Positions 54,339-63,312 of a DNA stretch of 64,000 nucleotides are shown here, piece by piece; the stretch's first letter is position 1, and the number at the start of each line of letters is the position of its first letter. The translations under genes and the position numbers were made by a program. The DNA is taken from positions 47,520 through 111,519 of the forward strand of contig QGVF01000001.1 of the NCBI GenBank assembly GCA_003242705.1, read 5' to 3'. Below the pieces are notes generated by a model. That model was not told the DNA's origin, ran no database searches, and saw nothing but the letters and a program-made list of their open reading frames with translations. The DNA comes from Acidobacteriota bacterium (GTDB taxonomy: Bacteria; Acidobacteriota; Vicinamibacteria; Vicinamibacterales; SCN-69-37).

Positions 54339-55184
54339 TCAGTGCTCGAGCACGTATTCCCGATTTGAAACGACGCGTGCGGCGATCAACAGGCCGACGA
54401 CGGTCACGAGACCGAGGCCGAGGGCGCACTCCAAGACCCCGGGCGCCCCGGTCATGGCCCGCTGCAGCACGTCGAGTGGCGTGTCGGCCGGCATGGCGTG
54501 CGGCACCAGCCCCTGCAGGTAGTGCGCGACCGACGCACGCCGCAGCTGGCCCGGCAGCGCCAGCGCCAGATTCTCCCAGCCGAACACGAACAGCAGACCG
54601 AACAGCAGCGGCCGATCGAAGATCGTGCCGACCGCTGCAAACAGCGCGCCGTAGGCGACGAACCCCACGACGACAATCACCAGGTCGACGCCCAAATCCG
54701 GAAACGACGCTGCCAGCGCGCCATCAATCGGCGCCAGGAGCAGCCACGTCAGCACGACCGCCGGCAGCAGCACCGACGTGGCGCAGACGAGGTACGCGAG
54801 GTACTTGCCGAGCACGACCGACGCCCGCGGAATCGGCCGCGTGAACAGGTACGTGATGGTGCGGTCCTCGACCTCGTCGGCAATGAGCGCCGTCCCGTAG
54901 AAGACGGCCAGGACGGGAATCGCGAAGCGGACGACGAATCCCCAGAACATCAGGCCGAAGACGACCGGCCCCGTCACGCCGCCCTGCATGACGGGGACCT
55001 CGAAAGCCAGGAGCGTCCGCAGCACGAGCGCCACGACCACGGGCAGTCCGGCGACCAGCGCGGTGAAGATCGTGCGCCGTGACCAGAGCATGCGCCCGAG
55101 CGACAGATCGAAGACCCGCATCGACGCGGCAAGCACGCCCGTCCCGGCGGGACCGGCACCCGGACGCGGCGTCGCCTGCTCCAC
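54339..55184 (-). CDS. ABC-2 transporter permease (second system)
   Basis: A 281-residue permease with six helices and the ABC-2 loop DEVEDRTITYLFTRPIPRASVVLGKYLAYLV (helix and loop blocks about 100-135), typical of NosY/GldF-like permeases that lack a big periplasmic domain. It begins one base after the end of its ATPase gene and should form the channel with it. Confidence 0.9.
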   Translation of the reverse strand: MEQATPRPGAGPAGTGVLAASMRVFDLSLGRMLWSRRTIFTALVAGLPVVVALVLRTLLAFEVPVMQGGVTGPVVFGLMFWGFVVRFAIPVLAVFYGTALIADEVEDRTITYLFTRPIPRASVVLGKYLAYLVCATSVLLPAVVLTWLLLAPIDGALAASFPDLGVDLVIVVVGFVAYGALFAAVGTIFDRPLLFGLLFVFGWENLALALPGQLRRASVAHYLQGLVPHAMPADTPLDVLQRAMTGAPGVLECALGLGLVTVVGLLIAARVVSNREYVLEH

Positions 55185-55185
55185 G

Positions 55186-56109
55186 TCAGCTCCTCACCAG
55201 GTACTTGAACACGGCCTGCAGGTTGTCGTCGGGCGACGTCAGTTCCTCGATCGGGCCGCACGCCCCGCTTGCCGCCAGCTCGGTCAGCCGCTCGTAGAAC
55301 GCGTCGGGCGCCGCCGTCTCGACGACGAGCGCGTTGGGCTCGAAGCGCAGACTGATGACGCCGGGATGCGCCAGGAACTCGCGGCCGAGGCCTCGCGGAT
55401 CGGCCGCCCTGATGTAGACCGTGTGCGGATGTTCGTCGATCAGGTCGCGGATGCGATGGACGTCGCCCTCGGCCAGGATGCGCCCGCTGCTGATGAGCAG
55501 GACGTTGGCCGTCATCGACTCGATCTCGTGCAGGATATGGCTCGACACGAGGATGCTGCGCCCCTGCCGGCCCCACTCGCGGATCATGCGGATCGCCCGT
55601 CGCCGGCCCAGCGGATCCATGCCGGACAGCGGCTCGTCGAGGATCAGCAGCTCGGGGTCGTGAACGATGGCCTGTGCGAGCTTGATGCGCTGCCGCATGC
55701 CCTTGCTGTAGCCGCCGATGCGGCGATCGGCAACCTCCTCGAGATCGACGCGGGCGATCGCCTCGGCCGCCGCATCCCGGGCCCGGCGCTCGTCCATCCC
55801 GCCGAGCCGCGCCAGCGCCGTCACCCACTCGCGGCCGGTCATCCGCTCGTAGAATGCGTCCTGCTCGGGGCAGAAACCGATGCGGTGGTAGATGCCCGGA
55901 TTGCGCCACACCGGCTCGCCGAAGATCCGCAGCGAGCCCTTGTCCGGCTGGAGCTGGCCGGTCACGAGTTTCATGAAGGTGCTCTTCCCTGCCCCGTTCG
56001 GACCGAGCAGACCGGTGATGCCCGGCTGGACCGTGACCGACACGTCGTTGAGGCCGATGACCTGGCCGTACCACTTCGAGACGTGCGCGGCCGAGATCAC
56101 CGGCGTCAT
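55186..56109 (-). CDS. ABC transporter ATPase (second system)
   Basis: A 307-residue ATPase with Walker A GPNGAGKST (about 36-44), PEQDAFYERMTGREWV, signature GGYSKGMRQRIKLAQ (the usual LSGG reads GYSKG), Walker B LLILDEPLSGMDP and H-loop SSHILHEIE. The YSKGMRQRI signature and its C-terminal domain are common in NosF/GldA-like ATPases of ABC-2 systems. It overlaps the upstream permease gene by 4 bp. Confidence 0.92.
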   Translation of the reverse strand: MTPVISAAHVSKWYGQVIGLNDVSVTVQPGITGLLGPNGAGKSTFMKLVTGQLQPDKGSLRIFGEPVWRNPGIYHRIGFCPEQDAFYERMTGREWVTALARLGGMDERRARDAAAEAIARVDLEEVADRRIGGYSKGMRQRIKLAQAIVHDPELLILDEPLSGMDPLGRRRAIRMIREWGRQGRSILVSSHILHEIESMTANVLLISSGRILAEGDVHRIRDLIDEHPHTVYIRAADPRGLGREFLAHPGVISLRFEPNALVVETAAPDAFYERLTELAASGACGPIEELTSPDDNLQAVFKYLVRS

Positions 56110-56951
56110 GCCACGACCTCCACGCCGCGGACACGCCGCTCGAGCACGACGATCGACGCCACGACGAACGCGATCAGCACGAGCGCGGAAAGCACGACCG
56201 GGGCGTCATGCTGCGACGGCAGCCTGAAGATCGCGTCGGTAACCACGTCGAGGTTGCGCGGGAGCGACAGCCAGGCCACGCGCGTCGATCCGGTCGCACG
56301 CGCCACGACGCCGTAGAGCGCCTCCGACACGAACAGCAGCCCGGCGTACATGACGGCCACGTACCGGCTGCTGGTCGACAGCGACGACAACGCCACCATG
56401 ACCATCGCGGGGACGACGATCCGCAGCATCGACGCGAGCAGCACGGCCGGCAGGAGTCCAGGCGCCGCTCGGTGCAGTGCGAGATTGCCGGCCATCAGCA
56501 CCTGCATGATGAGCAGCATCACGGCCGGCACGAGCGTGACCAGCGCCAGGCACACCATGAGCGCCCCGAGCTTCCCCGCGATGTACTCGGTGCGCAGCAG
56601 CGGCTTCGACAGGTAAATCTGGAGCGCGTTTACGCGGCGGTCGCCGGCGATCAGGCCCGAACCGGCGTAAATCGTGACGAAGAAGGCGAACAGTCCCTGG
56701 AAGTCGATGAAGTCGCGGAAGGTCCGCGGCGAAACCGCCAGCACCTCGACGGCCTGCGGATAGCTCTCGACGACGTAGATCTGCACGGTACGGACGAGAA
56801 ACGGCACCCACGAGAGCAGCAGCAAGCCGATCAGTGGCCGCCGCGCGAACAGCGCGCCGAGCGTCGTCCGCAGGATCACGATCCAGGCCCGCCCGATCGG
56901 ACGGCGGGCCCCTGTGTATCGCCGGTAGCTCTGATCGTGAACCAGGCTCAT
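56106..56951 (-). CDS. ABC-2 transporter permease (first system)
   Basis: A 281-residue permease with six helices and the conserved ABC-2 loop DRRVNALQIYLSKPLLRTEYIAGKLGALMV in blocks. Similar in size and plan to the permease at 54339-55184. Start 56951 is chosen because it overlaps the ATPase stop by 4 bp (ATGA); the long upstream open frame is a shadow of the ATPase gene. Together the two permeases and two ATPases may form one heteromeric or two separate transporters. Confidence 0.9.
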   Translation of the reverse strand: MSLVHDQSYRRYTGARRPIGRAWIVILRTTLGALFARRPLIGLLLLSWVPFLVRTVQIYVVESYPQAVEVLAVSPRTFRDFIDFQGLFAFFVTIYAGSGLIAGDRRVNALQIYLSKPLLRTEYIAGKLGALMVCLALVTLVPAVMLLIMQVLMAGNLALHRAAPGLLPAVLLASMLRIVVPAMVMVALSSLSTSSRYVAVMYAGLLFVSEALYGVVARATGSTRVAWLSLPRNLDVVTDAIFRLPSQHDAPVVLSALVLIAFVVASIVVLERRVRGVEVVA

Positions 56952-57877
56952 GACTCTCCGATCGCGCGCGCGAAGACGTCTTCGAGCGTGGGCAGGCTGC
57001 TGCGCAGGTGCCGGACCTGCACGCCGGCGTCGAGCGCGACGCGACAGATCCGCTGCTGATCGGGCATGTCGTCGACGCTCCCGGGAACGAAGACGCGCAT
57101 CAGGTCGTCGCCGCTCTCCTGGCACTGCATCCCCGCGGCGGCCAGACGCGCGGCAAACGCCGCCGCATCCCCCTTCACCCGTACCTCGAAGATGCGCCCG
57201 GCCGGTCCCTTGAGCTCGTCGATCGAGCCGGCCGCGGCAATCCGTCCGCGATCGAGCACGACGACGTGATCGCAGGTGTATTCGACGTCGGGCAGCAGGT
57301 GCGACGAGACGATGACGTTGACGCCCTTGTTGTGGGCGAGATCGCGGATCAGATCGAGCATCTCGTCGCGGCCGCGCGGGTCCATGCCGTTGGTCGGCTC
57401 GTCGAGAAACAGCAGGTCCGGATCGTGGACGAGCGCCTGCGCCAGCTTGATCCGCTGGCGCATGCCGGTCGAGTAGGTCTCGACCGGTCGATATCGTGCT
57501 TCGCCGAGTCCCACGTAATGGAGCACCTCGTGGGCCCGCTGCGTCGCATCCGACGGCGGCAGCCCGGCCAGCTCCCCGCAGAAGGCCACGAAGCCGACCG
57601 CCGTCATGCCCGGGACGTGGCCGTCGTTTTCCGGCATGTAGCCGATGCGCGCCCGCACTTCGACCGGACTCCGGGCCACGTCGAGCCCGAGGACCCGGAG
57701 GCGTCCGCCTGTCGGTGCGATGAAGCCGAGCAATGTCTTGAGGAGGGTGCTCTTGCCCGCCCCGTTCGGCCCGAGCAGGCCCACGGCGCCGCGCGGCAGC
57801 GTACACGAGAGACCATGGAGCACACGGCGCCGGCCGTAGTCCACGATCACCTGTTCGAGCGCGACTGCTGCGTTCAT
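56948..57877 (-). CDS. ABC transporter ATPase (first system)
   Basis: A 309-residue ATPase with Walker A GPNGAGKST (about 36-44), PENDGHVPGMTAVGFV, signature ETYSTGMRQRIKLAQ, Walker B LLFLDEPTNGMDP and H-loop SSHLLPDVEYTCD. The TNGMDP and STGMRQR forms resemble the YxlF/NatA-like ATPases. It is the first gene of the four-gene ABC block, with a -10-like TATAAG about 27 nt upstream. The exported substrate is unknown. Confidence 0.92.
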   Translation of the reverse strand: MNAAVALEQVIVDYGRRRVLHGLSCTLPRGAVGLLGPNGAGKSTLLKTLLGFIAPTGGRLRVLGLDVARSPVEVRARIGYMPENDGHVPGMTAVGFVAFCGELAGLPPSDATQRAHEVLHYVGLGEARYRPVETYSTGMRQRIKLAQALVHDPDLLFLDEPTNGMDPRGRDEMLDLIRDLAHNKGVNVIVSSHLLPDVEYTCDHVVVLDRGRIAAAGSIDELKGPAGRIFEVRVKGDAAAFAARLAAAGMQCQESGDDLMRVFVPGSVDDMPDQQRICRVALDAGVQVRHLRSSLPTLEDVFARAIGES

Positions 57878-57932
57878 ACCGGAGCGAGGGCTTCAGCTTA
57901 TACGACGAAGCCGCCCCGGCAGTTCGCGGCGG

Positions 57933-59072
57933 TCACGCGGGCGTCGATTCACCCGGCTGAATGGACAGCGAAGCCTGTGCGTTGAAATCGAGGCTCGACC
58001 GCTCGCCGCGCTCCAGTCGCCGCAGCCCGGCCGCGGCAATCATCGCCGCGTTGTCGGTCGACAGCGACAGCGGCGGCACGAACACGGGCAGCCCTGCGCG
58101 GGCGCCGCGCGCGAGCGCATCGCGCCGGAGCCGGCTGTTGGCCGAGACGCCGCCGGCAATGCCGATGCTGCGGGCCCCGATCCGCTGAGCGGCGTCGAAC
58201 GTGCGATCGAGCAGCGACTCGACGACAACGCGCTGGAAGCTTGCCGCGATGTCGGCCACCTCGGCGCGATCGAGCGGGACGCCGCCCTCCGACGCATCGC
58301 CCTGAATTCCCAGCAGACGGCCGCGCTGCTGCACGTGGCGCAGCACCGCCGACTTGAGGCCCGAAAAGCTGAAGTCGACCGTCGGCAGCCGGCGGCCATC
58401 GAGCATGGTCCGCAGATCGGCCGGCGCGGGATTGCGATCGGCGCCGGTAAAGCGGGGCAACGGCAGATCGACCGCCGCGTCGTTGCCTTCCTGCGCCACG
58501 CGATCGATGACCGGCCCACCGGGGTAACCGAGCCCCAGTACCCGTGCGACCTTGTCGTACGCCTCGCCCGCCGCGTCGTCGCGCGTCCGGCCGATCAGGT
58601 GGTAGATGCCGGGCTCGGGCACCACGTAGAGACTGGTGTGTCCGCCCGAGACGACGAGAATGGCGGCCGGCAGCGGAATCTCGCCGTGCTCGAGGAAGAT
58701 CGACTCGATGTGACCGGCCAGGTGATGGACCGCCACGATCGGCCGATCGAGCACAGCCGCCGCCGCCTTGGCGAATGCGACGCCGACGAGCAGCGCGCCG
58801 ACCAGCCCGGGCCCCTGCGTCACCGCCAGCGCATCGATGGCTCCCCACGGCGTGCCGGCGTCGGTCAGCGCGCGATCGACCACGCCGCAGATGTCGCGCA
58901 GGTGCTGACGCGAGGCCACCTCCGGCACGACACCGCCCCACTCGCGGTGGATGTCGGCCTGCGACGCCACCACGTTCGAGAGCACGCGCCACGGACGACG
59001 GGCATCGCCGGTCGTCGCCACGACGGCGGCGGCCGTCTCGTCACACGAGGTCTCGATGCCCAGCACGTTCAT
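57933..59072 (-). CDS. tsaD: tRNA threonylcarbamoyladenosine transferase subunit
   Basis: Transfers threonylcarbamoyl onto A37 of ANN-decoding tRNAs with TsaB and TsaE. The 379-residue Kae1/TsaD protein has the N-terminal GIETSCDET (5-13), iron-binding H117 and H121 in HHLAGH, SGGHTSL, DDAAGEAYDKVARVLGLGYPGGP and the late GGVSANSRLR and DNAAMIA blocks. The start is at 59072; it lies 8 bp downstream of mtnA on the same strand. No other t6A genes are seen in the window. Confidence 0.96.
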   Translation of the reverse strand: MNVLGIETSCDETAAAVVATTGDARRPWRVLSNVVASQADIHREWGGVVPEVASRQHLRDICGVVDRALTDAGTPWGAIDALAVTQGPGLVGALLVGVAFAKAAAAVLDRPIVAVHHLAGHIESIFLEHGEIPLPAAILVVSGGHTSLYVVPEPGIYHLIGRTRDDAAGEAYDKVARVLGLGYPGGPVIDRVAQEGNDAAVDLPLPRFTGADRNPAPADLRTMLDGRRLPTVDFSFSGLKSAVLRHVQQRGRLLGIQGDASEGGVPLDRAEVADIAASFQRVVVESLLDRTFDAAQRIGARSIGIAGGVSANSRLRRDALARGARAGLPVFVPPLSLSTDNAAMIAAAGLRRLERGERSSLDFNAQASLSIQPGESTPA

Positions 59073-59080
59073 GACGCGCG

Positions 59081-60139
59081 TCAGGCCAGCGCAGGAGCGC
59101 CTTCGAAGAGCTGTCGCAGTGAATCGGTGTACGGCGCCCGGGCGATACCGCGCTCAGTGATGATGCCGGTGACGAGCGCCGCCGGCGTTACGTCGAATGC
59201 CGGGTTCCAGATACCCGCACCGTCTGGCGCCAGCTGCACGCTGCCCAGGTGCGACACCTCGCGCGCGTCGCGCTGCTCGATCGGAATGTGACTGCCGTCG
59301 GGTGTTCCGAGGTCGATCGTCGACAGCGGCGCGGCCACGTAGAACGGGATGCCATGCTCGCGCGCCAGGACGGCGACGGTGTAGGTACCGACCTTGTTGG
59401 CCACGTCGCCATTGGCGGCAATCCGATCCGCACCGACCACGATGAAGTCGATGCCCTGCTGTCGCATGAGCGGCCCGGCCATGCTTTCCGTGATGACGGT
59501 CGTCGGAATCTCGTCGCGGACGAGCTCCCAGGCCGTCAGTCGCGCTCCCTGCAGGAAGGGACGCGTCTCGTCGGCGTAGACCTGCGCGACCTTGCCCCGC
59601 TCGGCGGCAGCGCGAATGACGCCGAGCGCGGTCCCGTAGCCGGCCGTCGCCAGGGCGCCCGCGTTGCAGTGCGTGAGGATGCGTGCCCCGTCGGGGACGA
59701 CGACCGCGCCGTGCGCGCCGAGCGCGCGGCAGTTGGCGACGTCCTCGTCGTGGATCCGCTGCGCCTCCGCGACGAGCCGAGCGGTCAGCTCGTCAACCGA
59801 CTCGCCCGCCTGGACCCCCTCGGCCAGCGCGCGCTTCATCCGCTCGATGGCCCAGAAGAGGTTGACAGCGGTCGGGCGCGTCGCAGCCATCAGGTCGCAG
59901 ATGCGATTGAACTCGACGGTGTACGCGCGCGTACCCTTCGCCTTCGACCGCTGCATCCCCAGCGCAATGCCCATGGCCGCGGCGACCCCGATCGCCGGCG
60001 CACCTCGGATCACCATCGTCTTGATGGCGCGCGCCACTTCGGGTGCCGTGCGGCACCGGACGTACACCTCTCTGGCCGGCAGCTTGCGCTGGTCGACCAT
60101 CACGACACCGTCTGACTGCCACTCAATCGTCGGAAGCAT
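59081..60139 (-). CDS. mtnA: methylthioribose-1-phosphate isomerase
   Basis: Converts 5-methylthioribose 1-phosphate to methylthioribulose 1-phosphate in methionine salvage. The 352-residue eIF2B-related protein has [21 protein letters not shown], the catalytic Cys in [19 protein letters not shown], the Asp in [20 protein letters not shown] and a PGLA-like C terminus. No other mtn genes are seen here; the next steps must be elsewhere or the enzyme may serve another pentose route. The ATG follows TATGAT by 8 nt. Confidence 0.93.
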   Translation of the reverse strand: MLPTIEWQSDGVVMVDQRKLPAREVYVRCRTAPEVARAIKTMVIRGAPAIGVAAAMGIALGMQRSKAKGTRAYTVEFNRICDLMAATRPTAVNLFWAIERMKRALAEGVQAGESVDELTARLVAEAQRIHDEDVANCRALGAHGAVVVPDGARILTHCNAGALATAGYGTALGVIRAAAERGKVAQVYADETRPFLQGARLTAWELVRDEIPTTVITESMAGPLMRQQGIDFIVVGADRIAANGDVANKVGTYTVAVLAREHGIPFYVAAPLSTIDLGTPDGSHIPIEQRDAREVSHLGSVQLAPDGAGIWNPAFDVTPAALVTGIITERGIARAPYTDSLRQLFEGAPALA

Positions 60140-60147
60140 GCACAGGC

Positions 60148-60153
60148 ATCATA
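60148..60153 (-). promoter_or_regulatory. -10-like TATGAT for mtnA-tsaD
   Basis: On the minus strand TATGAT is followed by 8 nt and the mtnA ATG at 60139, close to leaderless spacing. No ribosome site is seen. Confidence 0.4.
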
Positions 60154-60196
60154 GCCGACCGGCCTGGCGCATCCGAAGGCCGGACGAGCAGCGGAT

Positions 60197-60598
60197 TCAC
60201 CGCGAGGTGCCGCCCCGAAGGCCGAAGGGATGCGGCAGCAGCGCGCGTGCGGTGTGGGTCGTGCGCCTGCCGTCGAGCGTGACCAGCGTGACGGGAATGT
60301 CGCCACAGAGCTCCCAGATCACCTGTCGGCAGGCGCCGCACGGCGGCGTCGGTTCCGCGGTGTCAGCCGCAACTACGAGGTGGGCGAACCGGCGGATGCC
60401 TTCCGAGACGGCCTTGAAGAGGGCCACGCGTTCGGCGCAGATCGTCAGGCCGTAGGACGCGTTCTCGATGTTGCAGCCGGTAACGATCGCGCCGTCGACG
60501 CTCTCGACCGCGGCGCCGACGGCAAACGACGAGTACGGCGCCACCGCCCGCGTCCGCGCCTCGACGGCCGCGGCAATCAGGCGTTCAGAGACGGACAA
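60197..60598 (-). CDS. cdd: cytidine deaminase
   Basis: Deaminates cytidine and deoxycytidine to the uridines. The 133-residue homotetrameric-type enzyme has C54 and E56 in ICAERVALF, and C87 and C90 in PPCGACRQ, completing the zinc site, with NIENASYG upstream. The start at 60598 overlaps the end of the purine phosphorylase gene by 14 bp, so it is the last gene of the pdp-punA-cdd operon, in which cytidine is turned into uridine for the phosphorylase. Confidence 0.95.
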   Translation of the reverse strand: MSVSERLIAAAVEARTRAVAPYSSFAVGAAVESVDGAIVTGCNIENASYGLTICAERVALFKAVSEGIRRFAHLVVAADTAEPTPPCGACRQVIWELCGDIPVTLVTLDGRRTTHTARALLPHPFGLRGGTSR

Positions 60599-61421
60599 GG
60601 ATTGCCTCCAGCAGGCGTGTGAACGCCCCTTCCGCTGCGGCGGCCGCCGCCAGTACGTCGGCTTCCGAAAGCGGCTCGGTGTTCAGGCCGGCGGCAGGAT
60701 TCGAGATGCACGACAGGCCGAGCACCTCCATCCCCATGTGCCGCGCCACGATCGCCTCGGTCACGGTCGACATGCCCACGGCGTCGGCGCCGCACGTCCG
60801 AAGCGCGCGAATCTCTGCCGGCGTTTCGTAGCTGGGCCCGAGAACCCCGGCATAGACCCCGTGTGTCACTGGCACCCCCGCGTCCCGCGCCGCCTCGTCG
60901 GCAATTGCGCGCAGCCGGCGCGAGTAGACCTCGGTCATGTCCGGGAACCGCGGGCCGAAGCGGGTGTCGTTCGGGCCGACGAGCGGGTTGGTGCCCGTGC
61001 AGTTGAGGTGATCGTCGATCACCATGAGCGTGCCCGGGGCGAACGACGGGTTGATGCCGCCGGCAGCGTTCGTCAACACGAGGGACCTGACGCCGGCACG
61101 GCCGAGCACGCGGACCGCAAACGCCACTTCCGCTGCCGAGCGTCCCTCGTACAGGTGCACGCGCCCGGCCAGCACCAGGACCTGGCGTCCAGCGCACGTA
61201 CCGGAGACGATGCGGCCTGCGTGGCCGATAACGGCCGGCACCGGCCAGCCGGGAACCTCGCGGCAGGAGAGCGTGACGGCGGACGCGAGCCGATCGGTAA
61301 ATCCACCGAGCCCTGATCCCAGCACCACCGCCGTCGGCGGAATCGACCCGAGGCGCTCACGCAGGACCCTCACCGCCCGCTCGACGGCCTCGAAGCCGAG
61401 CGCCACAGATGTGGTGGTCAC
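60585..61421 (-). CDS. punA: purine nucleoside phosphorylase, trimeric type
   Basis: Cleaves inosine and guanosine (and deoxy forms) with phosphate. The 278-residue enzyme has VVLGSGLGGFTD (phosphate loop), GRVHLYEGR, LTNAAGGINPSF, GPSYETPAEIRALRTCGADAVGMSTV, and CISNPAAGL, matching the PunA/trimeric PNP pattern. Absence of MTA-phosphorylase signatures argues against an MtnP role. It overlaps the pyrimidine phosphorylase gene by 4 bp. Confidence 0.93.
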   Translation of the reverse strand: MTTTSVALGFEAVERAVRVLRERLGSIPPTAVVLGSGLGGFTDRLASAVTLSCREVPGWPVPAVIGHAGRIVSGTCAGRQVLVLAGRVHLYEGRSAAEVAFAVRVLGRAGVRSLVLTNAAGGINPSFAPGTLMVIDDHLNCTGTNPLVGPNDTRFGPRFPDMTEVYSRRLRAIADEAARDAGVPVTHGVYAGVLGPSYETPAEIRALRTCGADAVGMSTVTEAIVARHMGMEVLGLSCISNPAAGLNTEPLSEADVLAAAAAAEGAFTRLLEAILVRL

Positions 61422-62731
61422 GCCGAAACTCCCGCCAGCACCTGGCGGATGAGCGGCCGGCGCGGCGGCGGTGCGTCGCCGACAGTCACGGCGCGCTGCA
61501 GTGCGGCGTGCGCCGCATCGACCCGACCAGGGTCGGCGCCAGACACGATGAGCACGGCCTCGCCTGCCCGCACTTCGCTCCCTTCCGTGAGGAGGATCTC
61601 GATGCCTGCAGACGGATCGACGGCCTGATCGGCCCGGTCGCGGCCGGCGCCGAGCACCACCGCGGCGTGCCCGACCGCTCCGGCATCAATCGTCACCCAC
61701 CCCGATGCCGAGGCCTCGACCGTACGCTGATGCGGCGCCGCCGGCAGGCGGCCGTAGTCGTCGACCACGAGCGGATCACCCCCCTGCGCCTCGATGATCT
61801 GCCTGAATCGTTCGAGCCCGTCGCCGCGCTCGAGCGCGACCTGCGCACGCTCGAGTGCCCGCGGGCCGTCGTCAGCAACGCCCGCAAGCACGAGCATCCG
61901 CGCCGTCAGGTCGAGGCACAGTGCCGTCGTATCGGCCGGACCGCGCCCCTTCAGGGTCTCAATCGCCTCGATGACCTCAACCGCGTTGCCGACGGCGCGC
62001 CCCAGAGGCGTGTGCATCGACGACAGCACGGCCTCGCAGCGCATCGCGTGGAGACGGGCAATGTCCAGCAGTGCCTGCGCCAGCTCCCGCGCGCTTTCGT
62101 CATCCGGCATGAACGCGCCCGAGCCGACCTTCACATCGAGCACGAGGCCGGCGATCCCTTCCGCGATCTTCTTGCTCAGGATTGACGAAGCAATCAGCGG
62201 GACGCTTTCGACCGTCGCCGTCACGTCACGCAGGGCATACAGGCGGCGATCGGCCGGCGCCACTTCGTCGGTCTGCCCGATCATCACGCATCCGATGCGG
62301 TCGAGCGTCCGGTGGATTTCGTCGGGATCGAGGCGCGTGCGGAAGCCGGGAATCGACTCGAGCTTGTCGAGGGTGCCGCCCGTGTGGCCCAGCCCGCGCC
62401 CCGACATCATCGGCACGACGACGCCGCAGGCAGCGGCCAGCGGTGCGAGGACCAGCGACACCTTGTCGCCTACGCCGCCGGTCGAGTGTTTGTCGACCAC
62501 GGCCCGGCCGAAGCGTGACAGGTCGAGGCGCGTGCCGGACTGCACCATCGCCTCGGTGAGCGCGGCAGCCTCGGCAGCCGTCATCCCGCGCAGCACGATG
62601 GCCATGAGCAGAGCGGCAATCTGGTAGTCGGGCCAGGATCCGTCGACGACGCCGGCCACGAACCGGCGGATGTCGGCCGGATCGAGTGCGTGTCCGTCGC
62701 GCTTCCGGCGGATCAGATCGACGGCCCGCAT
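61418..62731 (-). CDS. pyrimidine-nucleoside (thymidine) phosphorylase
   Basis: Cleaves thymidine, deoxyuridine and probably uridine with phosphate. The 437-residue protein has MRAVDLIRRKRDG, KHSTGGVGDKVSLVLAPLAA (blocks), SGRGLGHTGGTLDKLESIPGF, the substrate-binding YALRDVTATVESVPLIASSILSKKIAEG in blocks, DVKVGSGAF, and a C-terminal beta domain. Start 62731 is chosen because the family begins at MRAVDLI; the long upstream open frame is a shadow. It heads the pdp-punA-cdd operon. Confidence 0.93.
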   Translation of the reverse strand: MRAVDLIRRKRDGHALDPADIRRFVAGVVDGSWPDYQIAALLMAIVLRGMTAAEAAALTEAMVQSGTRLDLSRFGRAVVDKHSTGGVGDKVSLVLAPLAAACGVVVPMMSGRGLGHTGGTLDKLESIPGFRTRLDPDEIHRTLDRIGCVMIGQTDEVAPADRRLYALRDVTATVESVPLIASSILSKKIAEGIAGLVLDVKVGSGAFMPDDESARELAQALLDIARLHAMRCEAVLSSMHTPLGRAVGNAVEVIEAIETLKGRGPADTTALCLDLTARMLVLAGVADDGPRALERAQVALERGDGLERFRQIIEAQGGDPLVVDDYGRLPAAPHQRTVEASASGWVTIDAGAVGHAAVVLGAGRDRADQAVDPSAGIEILLTEGSEVRAGEAVLIVSGADPGRVDAAHAALQRAVTVGDAPPPRRPLIRQVLAGVSA

Positions 62732-62739
62732 CGGGGCCA

Positions 62740-62749
62740 AGTATATAGT
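62740..62749. promoter_or_regulatory. overlapping divergent -10-like elements
   Basis: Minus-strand TATACT (62740-62745) ends 8 nt before the phosphorylase ATG (62731). Plus-strand TATAGT (62744-62749) ends 6 nt before the GTG at 62756. The two share two bases, so polymerase cannot use both at once. Confidence 0.45.
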
Positions 62750-62755
62750 GGCGCA

Positions 62756-63202
62756 GTGAACGATACGGCCCGCGTCCTGTTGACGGCGGCGGTGCTCTCG
62801 GCCGCGGTCGTGGCGATGCTCGCCTGGCGGCTTGTCCGTCTCGAAATCGACGAAGCGGAGCGGCTCATCGGCGAGCTGCGCCTGATGCAGTGGGCGGGCG
62901 TGCTGCTGGCCGCCGTCGGCGCAGTCCCGATCGGTCTGGCCGTCGCAACGGCAGCGCCGCTGGCGCATCTCGACATTGCGCTCGGCGCGATCTTCGTGGG
63001 CATCGCCGGCTTCGTCATGCAGCGCGATCCGCGCGAGGGCCTGCTGGTCGCCTGCACCGCGCTGCTCGCGCACGCCCTGCTCGACATCGCGCATCGGCCG
63101 GGCTGGCTGGCCGCCGACCTCGCACCGCGCTGGTACACAGTCGGCTGTGCAGTCCACAACGTCCTGCTCGCGGCGCTCTGCTTCCTGATCCGGCGCCGCT
63201 GA
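62756..63202 (+). CDS. small four-helix membrane protein, unknown
   Basis: A 148-residue protein with four hydrophobic helices (about 5-24, 42-65, 70-85, 92-108 plus a hydrophobic end near 130-145) and a cytosolic RLEIDEAERLIGELRLMQW segment. No family was recognised. The start is GTG at 62756, preceded by TATAGT at 6 nt, so probably leaderless. It is the only rightward gene before the alkyltransferase-like gene (110 bp gap without recognised signals). Confidence 0.6.
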   Translation: MNDTARVLLTAAVLSAAVVAMLAWRLVRLEIDEAERLIGELRLMQWAGVLLAAVGAVPIGLAVATAAPLAHLDIALGAIFVGIAGFVMQRDPREGLLVACTALLAHALLDIAHRPGWLAADLAPRWYTVGCAVHNVLLAALCFLIRRR

Positions 63203-63312
63203 CACGCGCCGGGCATGGGCGGGGCGATGGCGGTGTCGGGGCACCGCAACGTCGGTTTCCACGAACGGGACAGTCCGGCCGTCCGGCACGGCCCATCGAG
63301 GTTCACTCGTCA

